The position numbers and the translations under genes were made by a program. This document shows, piece by piece, positions 1 to 9,681 of a DNA stretch of 64,000 bases. The DNA comes from Dyella psychrodurans. Lineage in GTDB: Bacteria; Pseudomonadota; Gammaproteobacteria; Xanthomonadales; Rhodanobacteraceae. The stretch is taken from assembly GCF_003363265.1 (NCBI RefSeq), contig NZ_QRBF01000006.1, positions 232,120-296,119 on the forward strand, given 5' to 3'. Under the pieces are notes generated by a model. The model saw only the letters and a program-made list of their open reading frames with translations, had not been told where the DNA came from and searched no databases. How positions within the stretch are numbered: the first letter of the stretch is position 1; every line of letters begins with the position of its first letter.

Positions 1-42
1 CGTCAGCACCCACAGCGCGCGCAACAGGGAGGGTTTCATCAT
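1..42 (-). CDS. N-terminus of an exported protein, cut by the window edge
   Basis: On the minus strand an ATG-ATG pair at 42-37 opens a frame reading MMKPSLLRALWVLT up to the window edge. A good ribosome binding site (AAGGAAAG) lies just upstream. The basic start followed by a hydrophobic run looks like the beginning of a signal peptide or membrane anchor. Only 14 residues are visible, so the function cannot be told. It lies downstream of the RHS gene on the same strand, separated by a hairpin. Confidence 0.5.
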   Translation of the reverse strand, partial: MMKPSLLRALWVLT

Positions 43-82
43 GGCTTTCCTTGTCGGGTTGTCTTCCATCAAAGCGGAAGGA

Positions 83-111
83 CCTCGACGATGAACTCGT
101 CATCGTCGAGG
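83..111 (-). terminator. Hairpin after the RHS gene
   Basis: A perfect 12-bp inverted repeat (CCTCGACGATGA, 83-94; its complement, 100-111) with a 5-base loop lies 26 bases past the stop of the RHS gene. The tract after the stem on the minus strand is only moderately T-rich, so it is a weak rho-independent terminator or an mRNA-stabilising hairpin. Confidence 0.5.
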
Positions 112-136
112 CTTCTTTACAGCATCAAATTTCCAC

Positions 137-3100
137 CTAACCACCTCTCCAAGGCGAACACCCGGAGCTATTGCATGCTTTCACTTGGAAGATGCGCAGG
201 GCGCCGTAGGCATAGCCGCCTGACCAAGTTGTGTTGGGTCCCGAATACACCTGCGTAGTGATGGCGCCGGCAATTTCTTGCACCACGTAATACGTTGCAT
301 TGGGCACTGGGTCCCAGGTGACCGTTGCGATGATGAACGAGCCTGTGGAAACTTGTTTCACCGTGACTGTAGGTGCAGCAGGCACCAGCTCGACCGTCTC
401 GGTAACGACGCCGCTCCACGGCCCACATCCGGCGTTGTTGCAGGCCACGACGTGGTAGCCATAGGTGCCAGCGCCACGTCCTGCCGTACTCCAACTGGTG
501 GCTCCGTTGTCTTGTACGTTGGCCCAGCTACCGCCGTTGTATTGTTCCTGCAGGACATAGCGATTGGCGTCGTTCACGCCAGTCCAACTCACGGTGTAGC
601 TGCCGTCGGCGCTGTAGCCGGGCACGCTGATGCTAGGGGCGTAGGTGGGCGGGATGGTCACGGACACAGTGGGGCTGGTGGTGTAGCCGCTGCAGCCGTA
701 GGTGTTGCACGCTCTCACCCGATAAACGTAGCCGCCCGACATGCCGGCTCCCACCTGTGCACTGGTGCCTCCGCCCTGGTACGCCACCGTCCAGCCGCCG
801 CTGTTGATGCTTTGCTCCAGGATATAGGTGGTGGCGTCCAGGCTGCTGGCCCAGCTTACCGACACAGGATTAAAGCTTGCGCCCGGCACACTGATGGAGG
901 CCGGTGCGGAAGGCACATTCTCCAATTGCACGTTGGTCGATTGCCCCCAATCACCGCAGCCATACACGTTGCAAGCCTGCACACGAAAACTGTAGGTGCC
1001 ATTGGCGGCGGGATGGATGGTGAAGGTGGCAGCGCTGCCGTTGTAGATCGAGGTCCAATGTTGTTCGTTGAATTGCTTCTCCACGTTGTAGCTGGTGACA
1101 CCGTTGGCGGTGGACCAGGTGATGGCGATACCCATGCCGTCACCGGTTTTTGTGGCGGTGACGGTCGGTGCTTTGGGGGCTTTCTGTTCGGCCGGCACGG
1201 TGAATTGGCCGGAGTTGCCTAATTCGTCATTGGAATTACCAACGGGCGAAATGCCATAGACGTAGATCTTTTCGTCAACGTGATCGCTGCGCACCGTGGC
1301 ACTCAAGGGAATGCTGAAGCGGAAGCTGCCCGAGGACACGCGACATTCGCTGGCCACAGCCGGTTCGCTGGCCTGGTTGGCGCTGTAGCCGCCGATGAAC
1401 GTACCTCTACCGGCCGGACCGCCCAGGTACATATGCACCTGGATGGATTGGGTCAGTCCGCTGGAGCACGCCCAACCGTGGAGGACGGCGTTGTCGTTGC
1501 TATCGATGGCCACGCCATCGATCTGGCCGCGGATGGCGGACTCGTACCGTTCGTTGCGGCCAATCAGCTTATTGCCGAGGTAGACGTAGGAGGTGCCTTT
1601 GGCCATGTCCTCGTCGTACTGGTAGAGCAACTTGCCATCATGTGTGTAGAAGTAATAGGTGGACGGGCCAGCATTGGCCACTTGCTTGAGCACGCGCCGC
1701 CCCTCGGCATCGTAGGCATAGCTGGCAAAACCCGGCACGTTGGCTAGCTGGTTCTTGGCATCGAAAACGAGGGTATTGCCGTTTTTGTTGATGAGGTTGC
1801 CGCGCGTGTCGTAGCCCAAGCTGGTGGTGGCACCTCCGTTGGCGGCCATGCTGGTCAGATGGTTGAGCAGGTCGTAGCCGTAGGTGATCGTCTGCCCTTG
1901 GAGCGTGCGGCTGGTGATGTTGTTGAGCGCGTCGTAGGTGTAGCTTTCGGTGCCCCACAGCGCGCCGGCCTGCGCTTGGGTCACGCGATTGAGTCCATCG
2001 TAAGACAACGTTTTGCTACGCTGACCATTGACCAAATCGGTGAAGCTGGTGATGTTGGCGTCGGCGTCGTAGGCAATATCTTGGCTAAGGGCAAACGTGC
2101 CACCTTTTATAAAGCTGTAATGGCTTAACAGTTGCCGTGCATTTTGCTCGGTAACGTAATCGAAGCTACCCCCAAGATTGAAATGCGCCATCTCACCATC
2201 CGGGAAGTAGCTCACGTCGGAGGCAAAGCTTCCCGCTTGGGTGGGGCGACCTAAGACATCAGGCGCGTAGCTAACGTTGGTACCATCCGGATAGATAGTG
2301 GCACTGAGGTTGCCGTAACTGTCGTGCGTATAGCGAAGCGTGTTGCTGAATCCGTTGGCGGTGAGGCTTTCGGAGAGAGGCATGTTGCGCTTGTTATAGG
2401 TGCCCGCCCAATGGGCGATGCCCGAACGCGCGTGCGTGACATTACCCACCGCGTCGTAGATGTACGTGGTGCCTGCCGTACCTTCCGGCGGCTCCAGCAC
2501 GGTGAGGCGGTTCATCGGGTCGTAGGTGTGAAAGGTTTTGACCGAATCATCCACCTGGCCCTGACCGCAGTCGTTGGTGGTGATGGCAAGGCCATCGGCC
2601 GTCCAATCGATATTGTTGGCGTCGTCGTAGGCGATGACGGTGCTGCCGCTTTCGAGCTCGGACGTACGGCACAGACGGTGGTAGGCGTCGTAGTAGAAAC
2701 TCTTGGTGGTGCCAGTACCTGGCCTGAAAATCGGTCCGATGCCAATAAGACCCTTTGACGGCGAGCCCGTGAATTGTGTGGATTGTGCCGATTGCGTGAT
2801 GGCAGTCGGGTTGCCATAGAGATCGCGCGTGATGGTGTGCGACACGCCCTCTGGCGACGTGACCTGAATCGCGGCGTCGTAGGACGGCTGATCGAACACC
2901 TGGTAACTGGTGGTGGTCACGTTGCCTTTGGGATCGGTGACTTGCTGGCTTGCACCGGGCAGATAGTTGATCGTCGTTGTCAGCGGGCCCAACTCGGACG
3001 ACTGCTGTTTTTTGGTGACGCGACTTAAGGCGTCGTAGGTGGTCGTGGTACCGGTGCCGAGGGTGTTGAAGTTGGGCAAGCCGTCGACGGGGTAGGACTG

Positions 3101-5650
3101 AAAGATGGGGTTGCCCTGCCAGTCGTAGTTGGTTTGGGTGGTGATGGCGAATGCGCCGTCGCTCGAACGATAGTGGCTGGCCAGGATCGGGCGCAGGGTG
3201 GCGTCGAAGTAAGTGACTTCGGTTTTGTCGCCTTGGGTGAGAGTACGGCGCCAGTGGTTGCCTGTTATGCCACGCTCGCTGCCAACGAAATCGTAGGCGA
3301 ATGTTTCGGGGTACCAGTTGGTCTCGTCGTTGGTCGGATAGGTGATCTTGGCGATGCGGCCTATCGCGTTGTAGTCGTAGGATGTCGTGTTGCCGGCCTG
3401 ATCGGTGATGGAGCGGATCTGCCCAAGGTCGTCCACCATCAGGCTTTGACGGGTTCCGTCCGCATACGTGATCGCTTGTGGGATACCTCGATAGTAGTTA
3501 CCCAACGTGGTGGCGTTGTCGTTGCCGTCGACAAAGCTGGCGAGTTGACCGGCGTTGTTATAGGCGTAGGTCATCAGCAACTGCCCAAAGCGCGAGCGCG
3601 TTTGCAGCAGATCGTTGTTGGTATAGGTGTTGCTCGATTCCACCTCGCCCGTGGTGACGTTGGTGACGGTTTGCGTCAAGCCGAGTACCCAGTACGCCGA
3701 ATCGTTACGATATAGCGTGGCTTCTTCGATCGATGACTGCCCGGCGATGTCGTTGTAGCGCTTCACATCCGTGGGCTGCGCGTATGCGTTAAACGTCATC
3801 GCCTGCCAGGTGTAGTTCTGGCCGTCTTGCGTGATCACCTTTTGGTTTAACGGCGACAATTGCTCGGTTTGATAATAATTGTCGCGATAGGCTAGATCGG
3901 CGCCGTAGACGCTTGGCCATGGACCCGCCGTCGCACTGGCGTAGGTGTTGACTACCGACTTCACTAACGTGCCGCCGTAAGCACCCTGGTACGTGTCCGC
4001 GCGTAGCAGTTGTCCTTCTGAGGCGTTGAAGCGATTGCTGAAGGTATAGCGCGTGTCGTTGCCATTGGGATCGGTGACATCGGTATAAACGGTCGTGGGG
4101 CACGTGCCGCTGCGCGCACATGCGTCCGTCGTCCAACTCGCATTCGCGGGCGAATAGCTATAGGTCCAGGTCTGCGTCGGCATGCCCGCACCCGAGATGA
4201 CTTCGCTCGTAATGGCGGGTTGAACGTACCATTCCGGCCAGATCGCCATGGGAATTTCAAACGGCGGCGTGTCCCCGGTTTCTCCCCAACACAATTGGGG
4301 CGTGTACGAACGGCCGCTCATTTTCATCACGAAGCTAAAGGTGCCCGTGAGTCCAGAGGGAGCCGTTACCGTAGCGGTACTGATGACCGGCCCGCTGACC
4401 GGGGTCGTATTGGAATAAGGAAACCGGTTGGCTGAACAGGCATTGGAAGGGAGAACGAAGCTGTACGCCCCAGCACCCCCCTGGTAGGTCCACGAGCTGC
4501 CGTCGGGCAATTGAACACCAGTCAGTCCAGCCCCGTACGTATACGTCCACGTGCGCGACGGAACGTTGGATGCCTTGGCGGTAATCGTTCGGATGTTCGG
4601 CGAACCGGACACATAAGTGACATCGACTTCGCGGCCATCATTCGCCGTAATGCTGGAGAGATAACCCGTGGTGGGGTCGTAGTTGTACGTCAGCGTATTG
4701 CCGAAGCGATCCTGGATCTGCGTGACGTACATCAGCGCATCTTCGCGATACAAGATGGCCAGGCCGCCTGGCCCGGCTTCCATAGGCGTAGCGCCCTGTG
4801 TGGCGATTGCGCTATGTGCCGAAACAGCGCTTTGCGCCGGGGGAGAGGTTTGCGTCGCGATGATCGTGCCATCAGGGGGTAGCGGACCACCTGCCCCGAC
4901 GATCTGGTACCACGGGCGATAGACAAGGTGAGCGAAGGTATAGCGCGTACCGTCGGGTGCGATGGCAAGAAATCCTTCGCCTCCATCGCTCGCCGTAACA
5001 CCGCAAGTGACCATCCAGTTGTTCTTCGTGACAATGTTAAAGCTCAGCCCGCTGATGCTCGGCGACAGCGTATTCGCACTGTAGCGGGGCATCAGTTGCT
5101 GCTTGCCTTCGCCAGGTACCATCAGGTTGTAGCCATACCACCATTCATCCGCCACCCAACCTCCCTCGGCCAGCGTGGATTGAATGCCTGGTGGCGGCGC
5201 AAAATTGCTGCAACGATTGGTTGTACCTACGGTAGGGGTAGTTCCCCCAACGCCTGTCTGCCAGACGGCCGTGGACGGGAGACCGGCAGTCCCTACCAGC
5301 GTTTCGATGCGGGGAATATCCAAATCCCAGTTGCCGAACGGGAAACTTGGGGGACTGATGCCGAGGTTGTCGGGCCACTCAAAAAATTCCGCTGATCGAC
5401 CCACGGTGATGGTCGGCCCATTGCCACGCAAAGAGACGTCCGTGACGTTGAATGACGTGCTTCCGTCATACGTACTGATGTTTTCGCCGAACGGATGCTC
5501 ACCCAAGGGTTCGATGTTTTGATCGACCTGGATCAGCTTCTGGTATTCCTGGTCCGGGGTCGCCCCCTCCGTGGACTGGGCATAACACGCACCGGACAAC
5601 ACCAGCATCGCCACCGCCCACAGGCAGCTCCCTTGCCAGCGTGCAAGCAT
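137..5650 (-). CDS. Secreted RHS/YD-repeat protein with four C-terminal fibronectin-III-like modules
   Basis: An 1837-residue exported giant. The ATG at 5650 is preferred over upstream in-frame starts because GGGA sits 7 bases before it and the protein then opens with a signal peptide (MLARWQGSCLWAVAMLVLSGACYAQ-like, cleavage after about residue 25). About residues 300-1370 carry many RHS/YD repeats (forms such as YDxxGR, YNxxGQL, YDALNN), the motif that builds the hollow beta-cocoon of Rhs/WapA proteins. A module containing HGWACSSG follows, then four modules of about 85 residues, each ending in ACNxxGC, which I read as fibronectin-III-like. No PxxxxDPxG cleavage motif and no variable toxin domain follow the core, unlike polymorphic Rhs toxins. 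The last module stops a few residues after its Cys pair. The role is probably surface or extracellular carbohydrate or protein binding; this is inference. Confidence 0.85.
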   Translation of the reverse strand: MLARWQGSCLWAVAMLVLSGACYAQSTEGATPDQEYQKLIQVDQNIEPLGEHPFGENISTYDGSTSFNVTDVSLRGNGPTITVGRSAEFFEWPDNLGISPPSFPFGNWDLDIPRIETLVGTAGLPSTAVWQTGVGGTTPTVGTTNRCSNFAPPPGIQSTLAEGGWVADEWWYGYNLMVPGEGKQQLMPRYSANTLSPSISGLSFNIVTKNNWMVTCGVTASDGGEGFLAIAPDGTRYTFAHLVYRPWYQIVGAGGPLPPDGTIIATQTSPPAQSAVSAHSAIATQGATPMEAGPGGLAILYREDALMYVTQIQDRFGNTLTYNYDPTTGYLSSITANDGREVDVTYVSGSPNIRTITAKASNVPSRTWTYTYGAGLTGVQLPDGSSWTYQGGAGAYSFVLPSNACSANRFPYSNTTPVSGPVISTATVTAPSGLTGTFSFVMKMSGRSYTPQLCWGETGDTPPFEIPMAIWPEWYVQPAITSEVISGAGMPTQTWTYSYSPANASWTTDACARSGTCPTTVYTDVTDPNGNDTRYTFSNRFNASEGQLLRADTYQGAYGGTLVKSVVNTYASATAGPWPSVYGADLAYRDNYYQTEQLSPLNQKVITQDGQNYTWQAMTFNAYAQPTDVKRYNDIAGQSSIEEATLYRNDSAYWVLGLTQTVTNVTTGEVESSNTYTNNDLLQTRSRFGQLLMTYAYNNAGQLASFVDGNDNATTLGNYYRGIPQAITYADGTRQSLMVDDLGQIRSITDQAGNTTSYDYNAIGRIAKITYPTNDETNWYPETFAYDFVGSERGITGNHWRRTLTQGDKTEVTYFDATLRPILASHYRSSDGAFAITTQTNYDWQGNPIFQSYPVDGLPNFNTLGTGTTTTYDALSRVTKKQQSSELGPLTTTINYLPGASQQVTDPKGNVTTTSYQVFDQPSYDAAIQVTSPEGVSHTITRDLYGNPTAITQSAQSTQFTGSPSKGLIGIGPIFRPGTGTTKSFYYDAYHRLCRTSELESGSTVIAYDDANNIDWTADGLAITTNDCGQGQVDDSVKTFHTYDPMNRLTVLEPPEGTAGTTYIYDAVGNVTHARSGIAHWAGTYNKRNMPLSESLTANGFSNTLRYTHDSYGNLSATIYPDGTNVSYAPDVLGRPTQAGSFASDVSYFPDGEMAHFNLGGSFDYVTEQNARQLLSHYSFIKGGTFALSQDIAYDADANITSFTDLVNGQRSKTLSYDGLNRVTQAQAGALWGTESYTYDALNNITSRTLQGQTITYGYDLLNHLTSMAANGGATTSLGYDTRGNLINKNGNTLVFDAKNQLANVPGFASYAYDAEGRRVLKQVANAGPSTYYFYTHDGKLLYQYDEDMAKGTSYVYLGNKLIGRNERYESAIRGQIDGVAIDSNDNAVLHGWACSSGLTQSIQVHMYLGGPAGRGTFIGGYSANQASEPAVASECRVSSGSFRFSIPLSATVRSDHVDEKIYVYGISPVGNSNDELGNSGQFTVPAEQKAPKAPTVTATKTGDGMGIAITWSTANGVTSYNVEKQFNEQHWTSIYNGSAATFTIHPAANGTYSFRVQACNVYGCGDWGQSTNVQLENVPSAPASISVPGASFNPVSVSWASSLDATTYILEQSINSGGWTVAYQGGGTSAQVGAGMSGGYVYRVRACNTYGCSGYTTSPTVSVTIPPTYAPSISVPGYSADGSYTVSWTGVNDANRYVLQEQYNGGSWANVQDNGATSWSTAGRGAGTYGYHVVACNNAGCGPWSGVVTETVELVPAAPTVTVKQVSTGSFIIATVTWDPVPNATYYVVQEIAGAITTQVYSGPNTTWSGGYAYGALRIFQVKACNSSGCSPWRGG

Positions 5651-5937
5651 CGCATTGTCCCTTTGGGCCCACGCATTGCGCACAGGCATGCTTTCACCCA
5701 TAACGAGCCTACGCCAAGCCTTGGCATACCGCATTCCCAATCTCCTTGTCCCCGACTGCGAACGGCACGCGGCATCTCATTCGATGCGGCCGCTCTGTGT
5801 TGAGCATTGGATAGATTTCATGCGGTGGGCGGCAAGAAGGGAAGCACGGCACTCTTTGCAGGCACGTGCCTACATACGGTGACCCTATTCCGTATTCGCA
5901 CTACGCGGGGGTGAGGGTTGAGCGCGGTCGTCGATAT

Positions 5938-6900
5938 CTATGCATCGTTTGACGAAGCTTCAAGTTCCTCGCTGCGCAAATTGCGCCGCATCGCCTGAGG
6001 CGGCTGACCGAACGCTCGCAAAAACGCCCTGCGCATGCGTTCGCGATCGGCGAAGCCCGATTCTCGCGCCACGATTTCGATCGGATGGCGCGTCTGCTCC
6101 ATCATCAGACGCGCCGCTTCAAGGCGCAGATTTTCCACCGCCTTCGCAGGCGACTGGCCCGTTTCCGCGCGAAACGTTCGGCTGAATTGTCGCGGACTGA
6201 GATTCGCCGCGGCGGCAAGTTCCTCCACCGACAACGGCGAGCGCAGGTGACTCTTCGCGTACGTCAGCGCGTCTTGTATGCGATCCGATTTCGGTTCGAG
6301 TTCCAGCAACGCGGAAAACTGCGACTGCCCGCCGGAGCGCCGGTGATACAGCACGAGTTTCTGCGCCACCTTGTGCGCGACGTCGGCACCGAGATCCTTT
6401 TCGACCATCGCCAGCGCGAGATCGATGCCGGCGCTCATGCCCGCCGACGTCCAGATCGGCCCGTCGGTGATGAAGATGCGATCCTCTTCCATCTTCACCT
6501 TGGGAAAACTGTTCTGCAGTTGTCGCGCCAACAGCCAATGCGTGGTGGCGCGGCGGCCGTCGAGCAGACCGGCTTCGGCGAGAACAAAGGCGCCCGTGCA
6601 GATCGCCGCGACGCGGCGCGACCATTGCGGTGCTTCGCGCACGAAGTCGAGCAGCGCCGGTGTCGTTTCCGGCACGCCCACGCCACCGGCAACCAGCAAG
6701 GTATCGAACGGCTGCCGCTCGAGGCGCCGCGTTTCCATGCTCATGCCGAGCGAACTGGCGATCGGACCGCCCGTTTCGGAGAAGTAGCCCACGTCATACA
6801 CGGCGCTTTCTGCCGTGATGTTGGCGAATTCGAACGCGGACGCGGCGGCCAGGCACATGACCTGGAAGCCCGGAAAAACCACGAATCCAACGCGTTGCAT
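5938..6900 (-). CDS. GlxA-type AraC-family regulator with DJ-1/PfpI domain
   Basis: A 320-residue cytoplasmic transcription factor. Residues 1-180 form a DJ-1/PfpI (class I glutamine amidotransferase-like) fold with the nucleophile-elbow motif AAICTGAF (Cys101). Residues 210-310 carry the two helix-turn-helix units of AraC/XylS proteins (LSVEELAAAANLSPRQFSR; EIVARESGFADRERMRRAF). The length and order are typical of the GlxA/FtrA family, in which the N-terminal domain senses a metabolite and is usually not a hydrolase. It is divergent from the short-chain dehydrogenase at 7021, sharing a 120-base intergenic region, so that gene is the likely target. Confidence 0.9.
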   Translation of the reverse strand: MQRVGFVVFPGFQVMCLAAASAFEFANITAESAVYDVGYFSETGGPIASSLGMSMETRRLERQPFDTLLVAGGVGVPETTPALLDFVREAPQWSRRVAAICTGAFVLAEAGLLDGRRATTHWLLARQLQNSFPKVKMEEDRIFITDGPIWTSAGMSAGIDLALAMVEKDLGADVAHKVAQKLVLYHRRSGGQSQFSALLELEPKSDRIQDALTYAKSHLRSPLSVEELAAAANLSPRQFSRTFRAETGQSPAKAVENLRLEAARLMMEQTRHPIEIVARESGFADRERMRRAFLRAFGQPPQAMRRNLRSEELEASSNDA

Positions 6901-7020
6901 GGCAGCCTCCGGCGAATGGCCTAAAAGGTGGCATCTATGACATTTAAGTCTAGATGCGGCCCGCGTACAACTATCTCAAGGCATCGGCATACCGCCGGCG
7001 CTTCCCCATCGGAGATAGAC

Positions 7021-7821
7021 ATGAACAACTCATCCAAGGGCACCGCCCTGATCACCGGCGCTTCCAGCGGCATCGGTGCCATCTACGCCGACCGTCTCGC
7101 GCGCCGAGGCTACGACCTTATTTTGGTGGCGCGCAATCGCGAACGCCTCGACCAGCTGGCCCGCCGTTTGTCGGATGCCACGGGCCGCGCCATCCAGGTC
7201 TTTCCCGCCGACTTGAACAATGCCGCCGATCTGACCGCCGTGGAAAATCTCCTGCGCACCGACAAGAGCATCACGACGCTGGTCAACAACGCCGGCTTCG
7301 GCGCGGCCACACCGCTGCTGCAATCGGACGTGGCGAAGATGGACGAGATGATTTCGCTCAACGTGAGCGCGCTCACCCGTCTCACCTATGCTGCCGCGCC
7401 CGGCTTCGTGGAACGCGGCCATGGCGCGATCATCAACATCGCATCGATCGTGGCCATCGCGCCGGAACTTCTCAACGGCGTGTACTCGGGCAGCAAGGCA
7501 TTCGTGCTTGCCTTCACGCAGTCGCTCCATCACGAACTTGCAGACAAGGGTGTGCGCGTGCAGGCGGTACTGCCCGGTGCAACGGCCACGGAATTCTGGG
7601 ATGTCGCAGGCGTGCCGATGAGCCATCTGCCTTCGCAGATCGTCATGCCCGCGGAAGACATGGTGGATGCCGCGCTGGCCGGGCTCGATCAGGGCGAACT
7701 GGTGACGATTCCGGCGCTGCCCGAAGCAGCCGACTGGCAGGCCTATGAAGATGCGCGGCAGAAGATGTCGCCCAATCTCTCGCGTTCGCAACCGGCGGCA
7801 CGCTATCGCGTTGCAGGTTGA
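7021..7821 (+). CDS. Short-chain dehydrogenase/reductase (SDR)
   Basis: A 266-residue classical SDR, an NAD(P)-dependent oxidoreductase of unknown substrate. The cofactor loop TGASSGIG is at residues 12-19, NNAG is near residue 88, and the catalytic YxxxK (YSGSK) is at Tyr155/Lys159 with a Ser about 13 residues before. The ATG at 7021 is chosen over an in-frame start at 6928 because GGAGAT lies 6 bases upstream and the first 31 residues of the longer frame do not resemble an SDR. The dehydrogenase belongs to the DltE/SadH-like group with an unusually short substrate region. Divergent partner of the GlxA-type regulator. Confidence 0.9.
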   Translation: MNNSSKGTALITGASSGIGAIYADRLARRGYDLILVARNRERLDQLARRLSDATGRAIQVFPADLNNAADLTAVENLLRTDKSITTLVNNAGFGAATPLLQSDVAKMDEMISLNVSALTRLTYAAAPGFVERGHGAIINIASIVAIAPELLNGVYSGSKAFVLAFTQSLHHELADKGVRVQAVLPGATATEFWDVAGVPMSHLPSQIVMPAEDMVDAALAGLDQGELVTIPALPEAADWQAYEDARQKMSPNLSRSQPAARYRVAG

Positions 7822-7894
7822 TTGGGCGGCGGGCGTGCACGTACGGTTAGGCGTTCACGCCCGTTGACGTGGTCGTACCCCCGCCCTGCGTCGA

Positions 7895-8818
7895 CTAGAC
7901 TTCCGCGAACGGCATGCCCCACCGGCGCCGATACGCTTGATAAAAGCCCGGCGTGTGATGCAGCTGTTCGCCTTTCACCAGTTGTTCGTCAGACATGACG
8001 CGGCAAAGAAAAAAGGTGTGCGAGCCAATCTCCTGACTGTGCACGATGCTCAACTCCTGAATGCTGAGCGCCCCGGCCACAGCGGGAACGCCAAACTCCC
8101 GCGACGGTCGCACGGGAAACGGAAGCGCATTCCAGTCCGGGAGCGGCTGCTTGTGATGCTCGCTGAGCTTGTAAACAGTCGCCTTCATCGCCGCAGGCAC
8201 GTTGGACAGCGCAACGCGGCGTACGTCGCGCATGATGGGTTGCGAAACGTTGGTGCTGCGTAGCGCGAGCGAAAAATAACCGCTGCGCTCGAGCGGTCCG
8301 ATCAGATCCATGGGAAAGATATTCTGGTGGCCCGGCGTACCGACGGAAACAAGAACGACCGGGCGCGGGCACAAGTAGGCGATCATGAGCTGCTGTACCG
8401 CGGCGGGTTCCATGGCGAGATGATGCGGCGCCTGATGCTTCAGCATGAGCCGGTTCTGAAGCCATGCGTTCCACGGACGTCGCGGCCAACCCAGACAGCG
8501 GTGCTCGCCGGCAGCCACATGGTAGAGCGCGAGCGATGTATTTTCGGTAACGACTGGCGCCATACGCACCAGATGCAAAATGCCGAGCCACCTTCCCGTC
8601 GCGCTATCGTAGTACTCAAGCACTGGATGTGGGCCGGCATCGACACTAGTCGCGATCACAAGCGGCTTGAGCGCAGCCACGGTGTGGTCCGCCGTCACAT
8701 CGACCAACTTGCCGTCCCAACGCAAAGTGGCGGTGACCGCCTGCGAAGGCGGCGCAATGGCAACCGTAGACCATTGCGGCAGTGGACGCACGAACGGCCT
8801 TATCCAATCCTTCCACAT
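7895..8818 (-). CDS. Flavin-reductase-like (FMN-binding split-barrel) protein
   Basis: A 307-residue protein, start MWKDW at 8818, one base after the stop of the methyltransferase gene (TGAGATG), so the two are translationally coupled. The last 170 residues resemble the flavin-reductase-like split barrel (PRPVVLVSV, NIFPMDLIGPL, a GxxTFFLCRV-like strand), a domain that binds FMN and reduces flavin or a small substrate. The first 130 residues are not a domain I recognise. A longer frame from 8929 would overlap the methyltransferase by 110 bases and is rejected. The substrate is unknown; coupling to a methyltransferase suggests tailoring of a small molecule. Confidence 0.65.
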   Translation of the reverse strand: MWKDWIRPFVRPLPQWSTVAIAPPSQAVTATLRWDGKLVDVTADHTVAALKPLVIATSVDAGPHPVLEYYDSATGRWLGILHLVRMAPVVTENTSLALYHVAAGEHRCLGWPRRPWNAWLQNRLMLKHQAPHHLAMEPAAVQQLMIAYLCPRPVVLVSVGTPGHQNIFPMDLIGPLERSGYFSLALRSTNVSQPIMRDVRRVALSNVPAAMKATVYKLSEHHKQPLPDWNALPFPVRPSREFGVPAVAGALSIQELSIVHSQEIGSHTFFLCRVMSDEQLVKGEQLHHTPGFYQAYRRRWGMPFAEV

Positions 8819-8819
8819 C

Positions 8820-9497
8820 TCAGATCCGCCGAAATAGCAGGAACATGTAGAGATCGGTCGCCAATCCGACACCGCGCGGATAAAGGCGTTCCAGCCGGAA
8901 ATACGGTGCTGCAGCTCGCGCCACGACACGTGGCGTGAAGCGATGGATGCGGCTTTCGCTTGGAATGGCGTAGCGGCCGGTGCGCACCAGATTCAGAAGG
9001 TTCTTCCGCCACCAGCCGTAACGCGCATCGCCGAGGTAATACGGACTGAGCATGCTTGCCAGCACGAAACCGCCCTGATGCACCACGCGCGACAACTCTT
9101 CAAAAAGCGATGCGTGATCCGCGAAGTGATTGAGGACCGCAAAGTTCGCCGTGACGGCCTGCACCTTGCAGTTGAGAGGCAATGCAACCGTGACGATGGC
9201 GTTGCGGGCGATTTCGTCGCGGCAATGCTCCGCGAGGTAATCGCGCATCGCTGCCGAAGGCTCGTAGACGAACGTCGGGTGCCCGTTGGCGGCATACGTC
9301 TTGGCATCGATGCCGGTACCGGCACCGAAATCGAGCACGCCTTCGCCCTCGTCCAACAGATTCAGCGCCATCTTCTGAAACCTGTCGCGCACCGTCTGGT
9401 CCCGCCGCGAGGTCAGCATGAATGTGTGGTACTGCTCTCCGGTATGCACGTGGTCCACTACCTTGCCGACAAACTCACTGCCGTTTTGATGGCCCAT
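8820..9497 (-). CDS. Class I SAM-dependent methyltransferase
   Basis: A 225-residue protein with the SAM-binding glycine loop VLDFGAGTGID (residues 54-64), the acidic residue at the end of strand 2 (FVYEPS), and a motif IV region (ANFAVLNHFAD) typical of Methyltransf_11/12-type enzymes. It would transfer a methyl group from S-adenosylmethionine to a small molecule that cannot be inferred. It is the first gene of a two-gene operon with the flavin-reductase-like gene, which starts one base after its stop. Confidence 0.85.
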   Translation of the reverse strand: MGHQNGSEFVGKVVDHVHTGEQYHTFMLTSRRDQTVRDRFQKMALNLLDEGEGVLDFGAGTGIDAKTYAANGHPTFVYEPSAAMRDYLAEHCRDEIARNAIVTVALPLNCKVQAVTANFAVLNHFADHASLFEELSRVVHQGGFVLASMLSPYYLGDARYGWWRKNLLNLVRTGRYAIPSESRIHRFTPRVVARAAAPYFRLERLYPRGVGLATDLYMFLLFRRI

Positions 9498-9613
9498 GCG
9501 CCGGGCCGTTCAAGCGCGGGCCTAAAGCCCTTGTGCGGGTGAGTGCCGGCCAGGTCATGGAAGGTTGCGCCCAGCGATGCGCAAGCGCCGCCCGCCGCGA
9601 CGGTAGCGTCGAC

Positions 9614-9644
9614 AAAAAAAGGCACAGGTGATGCCACCTGTGCC
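9614..9644 (-). terminator. Rho-independent terminator of the M61 peptidase gene
   Basis: A 10-bp perfect stem (GGCACAGGTG at 9621-9630 with its complement at 9635-9644), a 4-base loop, and a run of seven A on the plus strand (9614-9620), which is a U-tract for minus-strand transcripts. It lies 38 bases past the stop of the peptidase gene. Confidence 0.9.
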
Positions 9645-9681
9645 TTGCTGCATCCGTGTATCGATGTGTGTTGCTTGATGC

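Noticed and set aside
278-1222. 314-codon open frame on the plus strand over the fibronectin-like modules
   Set aside because: Repetitive Ala/Gly/His-rich shadow of the modules on the other strand.
137-5650. Polymorphic Rhs toxin with immunity gene
   Set aside because: No cleavage motif, no variable C-terminal toxin, and no small immunity-type gene directly downstream within the window.
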